Source of the DNA: Bradyrhizobium jicamae
GTDB taxonomy: Bacteria; Pseudomonadota; Alphaproteobacteria; Rhizobiales; Xanthobacteraceae
DNA: 42,732 bases
Direction: 5' to 3'
NCBI RefSeq assembly: GCF_018130695.1
Contig: NZ_JAFCJX010000047.1
Coordinates: 1-42,732 of the forward strand
The notes beneath the pieces were generated by a model. That model did no database searches and had not been told where the DNA came from. It saw nothing but the letters and a program-made list of their open reading frames with translations. Shown here in pieces: positions 23,275-30,281 of the stretch. A program made the position numbers and the translations under genes. Position 1 is the stretch's first letter. Each line of letters starts with the position of its first letter.

Positions 23275-25160
23275 TCGGCGGTCTCGATGCGGGAGGTGAG
23301 GATGGCGGGTTTTGCCGGCGTGGAGTTGCCGCGGCGGTTCATCATAGACTCCAGCGTGCCGACGATGCCCTTGGGGAATGCGACAACGATCAGCACGACG
23401 AAGCCGCCGAGCACGAGCTTGGACCATTCGGTCTGGCTGACCAGCCAGATGTTCAGCGCCTTGTAGACGATTGCGCCGATCACCGCGCCGGACACCGTCT
23501 CGACGCCGCCGAGCAGCACCATGACCAGCGCATCGACCGAAAGCGGAATTCCCATATTGTCGGGGAATACGCTGCCCTTGAGGTAGGCGAACAGCGCGCC
23601 GGCGACGCCGGCCGTGGTGCCTGCGATCACGAAGGCGGTCCACTGGATGCGCTTGGCGTTGATGCCGATCGATTCGCTGCGCAGCGGCGAGTCGCGCGTG
23701 GCGCGCAGCGCATAGCCGAACGGCGAGAACACGATGATGCGCAGGATCACCACCGCGAGCGCGGCGATACCGAGCGACAGCCAGTAGAAATGCGACGGGC
23801 CCGCCGCCCATTTCTCCGGCCAGACGCCGAGGATGCCGTTGTCGCCGCCGGTGACGGAGACCCACTGGAACGCGATCGACCAGACGATCTGGGCAAAGGC
23901 CAGCGTCAGCATCGCGAAATAGACCCCGGAGAGCTGCACCGCGAAGAAGCCGAACACGGCGGCACCGAGGAGCCCGAGCAACGGCCCGAGCAGCAACGAC
24001 ACGATCATCGGGAGCCCCGCCATCTTGGCAAGGAACGCGATGCCGTAGGCACCAAGCCCGAAATAGGCGGCGTGGCCGAACGAGGCGAGCCCGCCGACCG
24101 ACATCAGGAAATGCAGGCTGACGGCGAAGATCACGAAGATCGCGATCTCGGAGCCTACGGTCAGCGCGTAATTGCCGGCGAACAGCGGCAGCGCTGCCGC
24201 GACGACCAACGCCGCAAGCGCAGCGAAACGCTCGTTCGTGGTCAATGGCCGCCACGGATTGACGGTGAGGCCCGGCGTGCGCCGCGCCGGCGCCTCCGGC
24301 TTGCCGAACAGGCCCCAGGGCCGAACGATCAGCACCACCGCCATCACGAGGAAGACCAGGATGATCGAGATCTTCGGGAAGATCAGGATGCCGAAGGCAT
24401 TGAGCTCGGAGACCAGCACGGCGGCGACGAAGGCACCGATGATGCTGCCGAGGCCGCCGATCACGACCACGACGAAGACTTCGACGATGACGCGCAGGTC
24501 CATCGCGTGATTGACGGCGTCGCGCGGGATCTGTAGCGCGCCGCCGAGCGCGGCCAGGAAGACGCCGAGCGCAAACACGGATGTGAACAGCCATTTCTGG
24601 TTCACGCCGAGCGCTGCGACCATGTCGCGGTCCTGCGTCGCGGCGCGCACCAGCACGCCCCAGCGGGTGCGCTGGAACAAGAGCCAGAGGATGCCGAGCA
24701 CGACGGGCCCGAGCACGATCAGGAACAGATCATAGCTCGGCACATTCTGGCCGAAGAAATCGACCGCGCCCTTGAAACCGGGCGCGCGGCGGCCGAGCAG
24801 ATCGTCCGGGCCCCAGATCAGCACCACGAGGTCCTCGACCATCAGCGTCAGGCCGAAGGTCGCGAGCAGCTGGAACAATTCCGGCGCGTGATAGATCCGC
24901 CGCAGCAGCACCATTTCGACCAGCACGCCGATCGCGGCGACGATCAGCGCGGCGGCGACGATGCCGCCCCAGAAGCCGAGCGCGCCGGACAGCCGCTCGG
25001 TCAGCGTGAAGGCGACATAGGCGCCGAGCATGTAGAAGGCGCCATGCGCAAAGTTCACGATCCGCGTCACGCCGAAGATGATCGACAGGCCAGATGCGAC
25101 CAGGAACAGCGACGCCGCGCTGGCAAGACCGGTCAGGAACTGGACGATGTAGAAGGCCAT
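23271..25160 (-). CDS. Fused LivH-LivM type ABC permease
   Basis: 629 residues. Residues 1-290 are a LivH-like domain (GLSIIFGVTRIVNFAHGAFYMLGAY, and AALGGALQIP), and residues 310-610 a LivM-like domain (ASFGHAAYFGLGAYGIAFLAK, RATRDSPLRSESIGINAKRIQ, VLLGGVETVSGAVIGA). The two permeases are usually separate genes; here they are joined by a short linker (about 290-315, FGKPEAPARRTPGL). Roughly 16-18 hydrophobic segments. It forms the channel of the importer with the LivG and LivF proteins downstream. ATG 25160. A large palindromic repeat lies between this gene and the binding-protein gene upstream. Confidence 0.92.
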   Translation of the reverse strand: MAFYIVQFLTGLASAASLFLVASGLSIIFGVTRIVNFAHGAFYMLGAYVAFTLTERLSGALGFWGGIVAAALIVAAIGVLVEMVLLRRIYHAPELFQLLATFGLTLMVEDLVVLIWGPDDLLGRRAPGFKGAVDFFGQNVPSYDLFLIVLGPVVLGILWLLFQRTRWGVLVRAATQDRDMVAALGVNQKWLFTSVFALGVFLAALGGALQIPRDAVNHAMDLRVIVEVFVVVVIGGLGSIIGAFVAAVLVSELNAFGILIFPKISIILVFLVMAVVLIVRPWGLFGKPEAPARRTPGLTVNPWRPLTTNERFAALAALVVAAALPLFAGNYALTVGSEIAIFVIFAVSLHFLMSVGGLASFGHAAYFGLGAYGIAFLAKMAGLPMIVSLLLGPLLGLLGAAVFGFFAVQLSGVYFAMLTLAFAQIVWSIAFQWVSVTGGDNGILGVWPEKWAAGPSHFYWLSLGIAALAVVILRIIVFSPFGYALRATRDSPLRSESIGINAKRIQWTAFVIAGTTAGVAGALFAYLKGSVFPDNMGIPLSVDALVMVLLGGVETVSGAVIGAIVYKALNIWLVSQTEWSKLVLGGFVVLIVVAFPKGIVGTLESMMNRRGNSTPAKPAILTSRIETAE

Positions 25161-25187
25161 AGGCGGTCCGCGTTGGAGTTTAAAGTC

Positions 25188-25320
25188 ACCTCTCCCCGCC
25201 TGCGGGGAGAGGTCGAATTCAAGCGACAGCTTGAATTCGGGTGAGGGGAACCCTCCGCGAGCTGAACTCGTGGAGAGAGCCCCTCACCCCAACCCTCCCC
25301 CCGTAAGAACGGGGAGAAGA
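25188..25320. repeat. Compound palindromic repeat inside the importer operon
   Basis: Three consecutive hairpins: ACCTCTCCCCGC/GCGGGGAGAGGT (25188-25213), GAATTCAAGC/GCTTGAATTC (25215-25238) and GGGTGAGGGG/CCCCTCACCC (25239-25289), followed by a CCTCCCCCCG/CGGGGAG-like pair. Such elements are common in rhizobial spacers. Here it sits within an operon, between the binding-protein and permease genes, and may stabilise upstream mRNA or reduce read-through. Confidence 0.88.
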
Positions 25321-25330
25321 GGAGGAAGCA

Positions 25331-26533
25331 TCAATCCTTCGGCCGCAGCTTCTCGACTTCGGCGTCGCTGGGCAGATAGTCCGCGCCCTTGCGATAGACC
25401 GAATCCACCATCACGCCCTTGCCGTCCTTCAGCGCGGTCTTGCCGACGAAGGCGCCAAGTGTCGACTGGTGATCGATCTTGCGGAAGGTGATCTCGCCGA
25501 ACGGTGACGCGACCTGCAGACCTTCGGTCGCCGCGATCAGCTTCTCCGGATCGGTGGAGTTGGCCTTCGCGAGAATCGCGGCCGCCGACTTGATGGTCTG
25601 GTAGCCGACGATCGAGCCGAGCCGCGGATAGTCGTTGTACTTGGCCTGATAGGCCTTCAGGAACGCGTCGTGCTCGGGGGTCTTGATCGCGTACCAGGGA
25701 TATCCCGTGACGATCCACCCTTCCGGCGTCTCGTCCTTCAGAGGATCGAGATATTCCGGCTCGCCGGTCAGGAAGCTGACCACCTTGCGATCCTTGAACA
25801 GGCCGCGGGTATTGCCCTCGCGCACGAGCTTGACCAGGTCGGCACCGAACGTGACGTTGAGGATCGCTTCGGGGTTCGCCGCTGCGACCGCCTGCACCAC
25901 CGGGCCCGCATCGATCTTGCCCTGCGGCGGCCACTGCTCGTCGACCCACTGGATGTCCGGACGCTTCTCCGACATCAGCTTCTTGAACACCGCGACCGCC
26001 GACTGGCCGTATTCATAGTTCGGCGCGATCGTCGCCCAGCGTTTTGCGGGAAGCTTCGCGGCTTCCTCCACCAGCATCGCCGCCTGCATGTAATTCGAGG
26101 GGCGGAGACGGAACGTGTATTTGTTGCCCTTCGACCAGGTGATGGCGTCGGTCAGCGGCTCGGCTGCCAGAAAAAACACCTTCTTCTGGTTGGCGAAGTC
26201 GCTGACGGCGAGGCCGATGTTGGACAGGAACGTGCCCGCGAGCATCGCGACGTTCTCGCTCGACACCAGCTCATTCGCTGCGGTCTGCGCATCGGCCGGC
26301 TTGCCGCCGTCATCCTTGGAAATGACGACCAGCTTCTTGCCGTTGATGCCGCCGGCCGCGTTGACTTCTTCCACCGCGAGCTGCCAGCCCTTGCGGTAGG
26401 GCTCGGTGAACGCCGGCAGCAGCGAGTAGCTGTTGATCTCGCCGATCTTGATCTCGCCGCTCTGCGCCATGGCTGGACCAGCCATGCCCGCAAGCGCAAT
26501 CGCCAAGCCAGCCCCTACGAAATAACCACGCAT
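25331..26533 (-). CDS. Periplasmic binding protein, branched-chain amino acid/aromatic acid type
   Basis: 400 residues, Peripla_BP_6 family. The leader MRGYFVGAGLAIALAGMAG ends AMAQ, then SGEIKIGEINSYSLLPAFTEPYRKGWQLAVEEVNAAGGINGKK, the typical first strand and helix of the family. ATG 26533 starts 28 nt after the AA_synth stop. It recognises the substrate for the LivHM-LivG-LivF transporter. Because it lies in the hnr operon, nicotinate, 6-hydroxynicotinate or a related pyridine is a reasonable ligand guess, but nothing in the sequence shows the ligand. Confidence 0.9.
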   Translation of the reverse strand: MRGYFVGAGLAIALAGMAGPAMAQSGEIKIGEINSYSLLPAFTEPYRKGWQLAVEEVNAAGGINGKKLVVISKDDGGKPADAQTAANELVSSENVAMLAGTFLSNIGLAVSDFANQKKVFFLAAEPLTDAITWSKGNKYTFRLRPSNYMQAAMLVEEAAKLPAKRWATIAPNYEYGQSAVAVFKKLMSEKRPDIQWVDEQWPPQGKIDAGPVVQAVAAANPEAILNVTFGADLVKLVREGNTRGLFKDRKVVSFLTGEPEYLDPLKDETPEGWIVTGYPWYAIKTPEHDAFLKAYQAKYNDYPRLGSIVGYQTIKSAAAILAKANSTDPEKLIAATEGLQVASPFGEITFRKIDHQSTLGAFVGKTALKDGKGVMVDSVYRKGADYLPSDAEVEKLRPKD

Positions 26534-26560
26534 CCCGTACCTCCAGTTTCTAAAAGTTGC

Positions 26561-27145
26561 TTATCGTAATCCGTCTTCGCCCTTGATCTCGCCGACCGTC
26601 AGCCCGCCGACGCGTGGCAACGGCCGCCCGCTGTCGGTGACGGCAACCGCGACCATGATCTCGTTTGCGCGGGGCGCGTCGTTGATCTGCACCTCCATGC
26701 CGTCGAAATGGCTGCGCACGAACGCCGCGTCCTTGTGCCCGAGCGGAATGTCGAGCGTGGTGCCCGGCCCCGAGCGCTTCTTCGATGACGGAATCAGCGC
26801 CGCGCCCTTGCTCAGCACCTTGCGCACCGGCGCGCCCATCTTCGGATGCAAGATCGCGGCCGCGTGCTCCAGCTCGCCGTTTTCGCCGACGGCGGCGGCC
26901 TTGCCGTAGGAATGCGCTTTCGCACCATCGATGCCGAGCGCGGCCACTGCACGCTTCGACAGCAATTCGCCGAGTTCCTCGCCAATCGCAATCAACGGCG
27001 ACAAATCCTCGACATAGCGGCCGGCAAACGGATTTTCGATCACGGCGATCGCCGCCGCCCGCCGCGTCGGCGGCGAGATGGTCTTGCCCATCTCAAGATG
27101 GGTCTCCTCGACCACGGTGACGATCTTGCGAATGACCGCGCTCAT
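26561..27145 (-). CDS. AA_synth (former DUF1185) family protein
   Basis: 194 residues. Recognised from MSAVIRKIVTVVEETHLEMGK, VIENPFAGRYVEDLSPLI, KAHSYGKAAAVGENGELEHAAAILHPKMGAPVRKVL and IMVAVAVTDSGRPLPRVGG. The family is named amino acid synthesis in Pfam, but no reaction is established to my knowledge. It has no signal peptide or membrane segment, so is cytoplasmic. It lies 15 nt after the UPF0280 gene in the hnr operon. The repeated pairing with ring-catabolism genes would suggest a step after ring reduction or opening, but this is inference. Confidence 0.85.
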   Translation of the reverse strand: MSAVIRKIVTVVEETHLEMGKTISPPTRRAAAIAVIENPFAGRYVEDLSPLIAIGEELGELLSKRAVAALGIDGAKAHSYGKAAAVGENGELEHAAAILHPKMGAPVRKVLSKGAALIPSSKKRSGPGTTLDIPLGHKDAAFVRSHFDGMEVQINDAPRANEIMVAVAVTDSGRPLPRVGGLTVGEIKGEDGLR

Positions 27146-27160
27146 AAGCCTCGCTCCCGC

Positions 27161-28075
27161 TCACAACACATGCATGACGTTTTCTATCGCGCTTCCATGA
27201 AGCGCCTGCGATGCCGGCAATGCCTCCGCCGCGGCGCCGACGACCACGGTTTCACCCAGTAGACGCAACGCCGCGCCCTCGATCAATCCCGACGTAAGGA
27301 GCCCGCGCGCCCGCGCCGCACCCGTCTCCAGCGCCTGCTCGATCTCGGCGGGCGACAACCGGCCGACGTCGCGGGTCACCAGCCGCGCGCCAAGGTCGCT
27401 GCCCGGCTGCAACTCGTCGGCGGGAACGCGGAGCACCGCGGGATGTCCGGGCAGATCGACCGCGTTGGCGATGATGGTGGCGGCTGCATCGGCCTGCGAC
27501 GCCGACCGCGCCAGCACGGTGACGGCGTCGGCGATGCCCAGCGAAAAGCTGCGGCCGTGGCGACCGCTGGTCGCGATGCCGCGCACGGGAGAGTCGGCAT
27601 CGACCGTCATGGTCCGCATCACGCCGTGGCGATCCGGACGGTCCAGCAATCCAACGGAGAACTGTTCGCCGCCGGTCAGATGCAGCGCGATATCTCCGCC
27701 ATTGTTGACATAGGCACGGTCGAGCGGCGCGGCTTGCAGCATCGCGCCCAGAATTTCCTCCGCGACCGAGCCTGCCACCGCCGCCATCGGCGTGATGAAG
27801 CACTTGTCCGCAAACGGCGCCACCGCGGTGTACATGCGATGCGCAACAACGCCGCTCAGGCTGCATTTCCGGGGATCGGCCGCCCTGCGCAGCTCAGTGA
27901 GTTCTCCGCAAAGCTCATCCAGCAGCCCGGTGAACCGCCGTGCGGCCATCAGATAGGCGGCACGGACCTCGACCTCGCTGCCGCCTTTGGCCTCGACGAT
28001 CAGATCGATCGGACCGTCCTGCAAATGCAGCCGCTTGCCGTCAGGAAGAAGCGCGATTTGCGGCAGCCGGGTCAT
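27161..28075 (-). CDS. UPF0280 family protein (ApbE-like fold)
   Basis: 304 residues. Recognised from ITPMAAVAGSVAEEILGAML, DRAYVNNGGDIALHLTGGEQFSVGL and RGIATSGRHGRSFSLGIADAVTVLA, which parallel the AGxVA, NxGGD and TSG...S..GIADAVTV motifs of flavin-handling ApbE-like proteins. UPF0280 has no assigned reaction. The ATG at 28075 overlaps the Hnr stop (ATGA), implying tight co-production with the reductase. A role in attaching or supplying a flavin to Hnr or its partner is possible inference; an independent enzymatic step is the alternative. Confidence 0.85.
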   Translation of the reverse strand: MTRLPQIALLPDGKRLHLQDGPIDLIVEAKGGSEVEVRAAYLMAARRFTGLLDELCGELTELRRAADPRKCSLSGVVAHRMYTAVAPFADKCFITPMAAVAGSVAEEILGAMLQAAPLDRAYVNNGGDIALHLTGGEQFSVGLLDRPDRHGVMRTMTVDADSPVRGIATSGRHGRSFSLGIADAVTVLARSASQADAAATIIANAVDLPGHPAVLRVPADELQPGSDLGARLVTRDVGRLSPAEIEQALETGAARARGLLTSGLIEGAALRLLGETVVVGAAAEALPASQALHGSAIENVMHVL

Positions 28076-29520
28076 GCGCGCCGTCCCATGATTGATGGCA
28101 TCGGGCGAACATCGGCGCTGTCGCGGAGCGACGACAGCGGCCGGACATAATCCATGTGACCGCCGAGCGCCGCGTAATCGGACAATCGCATCGTGAACTC
28201 GATCGGCGCGACCAGCGCCGGCGTCGGCACGTAGCCGAACGCGCCGGCCGGCATCTGCGTGACGTCGACCATGTAGGTGATGCCGCCACCCGGCCAGACA
28301 TAAACCGGCGCGCCGCCACTGGTGACGCGGGTCAGCGCGTCCTTCACCGAGCGCGTCAGCCGCACCGGATTGTCGGTGACGCCGGCGCGCAGCGAGCCGC
28401 CTGCACCGCCCATGAACAGCACCGTGCACAGCGCCGGCTCGCAATTCTCCTGGATGCGCTCGACGGAGAATTTCAGATCCGCCGGCATCTCGGTCTCGAC
28501 CGGCTCCAGCGTGTCATCGAGCACGTAATAGGAGGCGTGCTCGCCAGTCGTCGAGACCATCAGCATGGTCAGGCCGGCCTTCGCTTCCTTCGGATTGAAG
28601 GGTCCAAGGATCGACAACGGATCCGAGATGTTGGTGCCACCCCACCCGGTGCCGGGATCGGCAACCTGGAAGTAGCGGCCGGGCGTCGAGCGCCGGCCCT
28701 TCATCTTGATGCCGGTGTCGGCGATATCGAGCAGCTTGCCCGCCTGGTGCTCGCTGAGCACGCCGGTGATGTGATCGTCGACCACGACGACCTCATCGAC
28801 CTTGCCGTGCCACTGCTTGGCGAACATGCCGATGGTCGCCGAGCCGCAGCCGACCCGCATCCGCTCTTCCGCGACGCCATTGACGATCGGCGGCTTGCCG
28901 GCCTGCACCACGACGGTGGCGCCGCCGTCGATGGTCAGCTCCACCGCCTTGCAGTTGGAGAGATCCATCAGGGTGTCGCAGGTGACGCGGCCTTCCTTCT
29001 TGGAGCCGCCCGTCAGGTGATGCACGCCGCCGAGCGACAGCATCTGCGAGCCATATTCGCTGGTCGTGACGTGACCGACCGCCTCACCTTGCGCGCGCAC
29101 CGTCGCGGTCTCAGGGCCGAGATAGCGGTCGGTGTCAATCTTCACCTTGACGCCGCAATAGGAGAAAATGCCTTCGGTCACGACCGTAACCATGTCGACG
29201 CCATCGATCTCGGATGAGACGATGAAGGGCGCAGGCTTGTAATCGGGATAAGTCGTACCCGCACCGATCGCGGTGACGAACAGGTCCGGCTGACGGACGA
29301 TCTTGCCGTCCCAATCGCCGCTGACCTGGAACGGCACGAGCTTGCCGCCATGCTCGACCGTGCGCTCCAGCACGACATGCGGATCGACACGCACCAGCGT
29401 GCCGTCGTGGTTGGCGTAGCGGTCGCAGGCGCCGGCCGCGCCCGGCTTGATGTAGCACATCACCGGACAGGCATCGCAGCGGATCTTGTCGCCGGCGGCA
29501 GCGGTCGTTGTGTCAGACAT
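28072..29520 (-). CDS. hnr: 6-hydroxynicotinate reductase-like iron-sulfur protein
   Basis: 482 residues. The N-terminus binds a cluster through C15, C18, C22 and C32 (RCDACPVMCYIKPGAAGACDRY). The middle includes FSYCGVKVKIDTDRYLGPE, HHLTGGSKKEGRVTCDTLMDLSNCKAVELTIDGG and VVVQAGKPPIVNGVAEERMRVGCG. I recognise this as the protein annotated 6-hydroxynicotinate reductase after the Eubacterium barkeri enzyme, which uses reduced ferredoxin to make 1,4,5,6-tetrahydro-6-oxonicotinate. ATG 29520 is chosen over a TTG three codons upstream. It heads the long minus-strand operon, with an operator-like palindrome 63-82 nt upstream, and diverges from the nicotinate dehydrogenase genes. Confidence 0.82.
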   Translation of the reverse strand: MSDTTTAAAGDKIRCDACPVMCYIKPGAAGACDRYANHDGTLVRVDPHVVLERTVEHGGKLVPFQVSGDWDGKIVRQPDLFVTAIGAGTTYPDYKPAPFIVSSEIDGVDMVTVVTEGIFSYCGVKVKIDTDRYLGPETATVRAQGEAVGHVTTSEYGSQMLSLGGVHHLTGGSKKEGRVTCDTLMDLSNCKAVELTIDGGATVVVQAGKPPIVNGVAEERMRVGCGSATIGMFAKQWHGKVDEVVVVDDHITGVLSEHQAGKLLDIADTGIKMKGRRSTPGRYFQVADPGTGWGGTNISDPLSILGPFNPKEAKAGLTMLMVSTTGEHASYYVLDDTLEPVETEMPADLKFSVERIQENCEPALCTVLFMGGAGGSLRAGVTDNPVRLTRSVKDALTRVTSGGAPVYVWPGGGITYMVDVTQMPAGAFGYVPTPALVAPIEFTMRLSDYAALGGHMDYVRPLSSLRDSADVRPMPSIMGRRA

Positions 29521-29582
29521 CGTGAACAAGCCTGGACTTGTGGCGGCCGGTCATCATACTCCTTTTCCGGTCACCCGCTGAG

Positions 29583-29602
29583 ATCGTTCGTATACGAATG
29601 AT
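29583..29602. promoter_or_regulatory. Operator-like palindrome upstream of hnr
   Basis: ATCGTTCGTATACGAATGAT is symmetric in 9 of 10 base pairs around a GTATAC core, with a perfect TTCGTATACGAA centre. It closely matches two sites between fpr and the enamidase gene. Confidence 0.65.
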
Positions 29603-29736
29603 CCTGCGCGCGGTCCCGAAACCTGTCAAGCGGCGTTCACGGCCAAATTGGGCAACTGCCGCATAATAATTCAGTTTGCCTGCTCTCCTTGTCCATAAAG
29701 CGGGCATACGCTGCGGCGCGGCATGGCACCGCTTGC

Positions 29737-29754
29737 ACGTTTGTATACAAACGT
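29737..29754. promoter_or_regulatory. Operator-like perfect palindrome upstream of ndhA
   Basis: ACGTTTGTATACAAACGT is an 18-bp perfect palindrome, 59 bp before the ndhA start. The 20-bp window around it matches the hnr site in 14 of 20 positions. Confidence 0.65.
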
Positions 29755-29813
29755 TATCCTTCCCGCCGTCTCGCGCGACGTTGCAGCGCAAACATGAGGG
29801 GAGATCGAGAGCG

Positions 29814-30281
29814 ATGCGCCTGACCGTGAACGGCAGGAACCATGACGTCGATGCCGCTCCCGACACCGCATTGCTTTACGTGCTGCGCAACGATCTCGAA
29901 CTGAATGGACCGAAATACGGCTGCGGCCTCGGCGAATGCGGCGCCTGCGCCGTGTTGATCGACGGCGTTGCGGCGCGCTCGTGCGTGATTCCGATCGAAG
30001 GCTGCGAAGGCCGCGACATCGTGACGCTCGAAGGCCTCGGCAGTCGCGCACATCCCGATCCCGTGCAGGACGCCTTTATCGCCGAGCAGGCCGCGCAGTG
30101 CGGCTACTGCCTCAACGGCATGATCATCACCACCAAGGCGCTGCTCGCACGCAATCCGCATCCGTCCGAGCCTGAGGTGCTGGAGGCGCTGCGCTACAAT
30201 CTCTGCCGCTGCGGCGCGCATATTGAGATCGTCCGCGCCGCGATGCGCGCCGCCGGCCACGCGCCCGAGGCGCGCAAGTGA
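29814..30281 (+). CDS. Nicotinate dehydrogenase small (2Fe-2S) subunit, NicA-like
   Basis: 155 residues. First [2Fe-2S] site: C37, C42, C45, C57 (YGCGLGECGACAVLIDG); second: C96, C99, C131, C133 (QCGYCLNGM, LCRCGAH). It is the electron-transfer subunit for the large subunit whose start overlaps its stop (TGATG). Together they would hydroxylate nicotinate at C6 using water as oxygen source. ATG 29814 is chosen; the open frame upstream to 29676 crosses the operator and is not credible. Other N-heterocycle hydroxylases share this subunit, so substrate rests on the neighbourhood. Confidence 0.9.
   Translation: MRLTVNGRNHDVDAAPDTALLYVLRNDLELNGPKYGCGLGECGACAVLIDGVAARSCVIPIEGCEGRDIVTLEGLGSRAHPDPVQDAFIAEQAAQCGYCLNGMIITTKALLARNPHPSEPEVLEALRYNLCRCGAHIEIVRAAMRAAGHAPEARK

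Larger units (their letters stand above)
29521..29813. promoter_or_regulatory. Divergent promoter region between hnr and ndhA
   Basis: 293 bp with no credible gene. It contains two GTATAC-core palindromes (29583-29602 and 29737-29754), each 60-82 bp before one of the two divergent genes. Short open frames here are judged accidental. Confidence 0.75.

Noticed and set aside
22483..24594. 703-codon minus-strand frame that includes LivG
   Set aside because: Only the last 263 codons are LivG-like; the upstream part is an out-of-frame reading of the permease gene, and the ATGA junction at 23271-23274 gives a natural start.
25188..25320. Possible CRISPR-like array
   Set aside because: The units are three different hairpins, not repeats of one sequence with unique spacers, and no cas gene is nearby.
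29676..29813. N-terminal extension of the NicA-like subunit to 29676
   Set aside because: It would run through the operator-like palindrome and adds sequence unlike the family; ATG 29814 begins exactly at the conserved MxLTVNG start.
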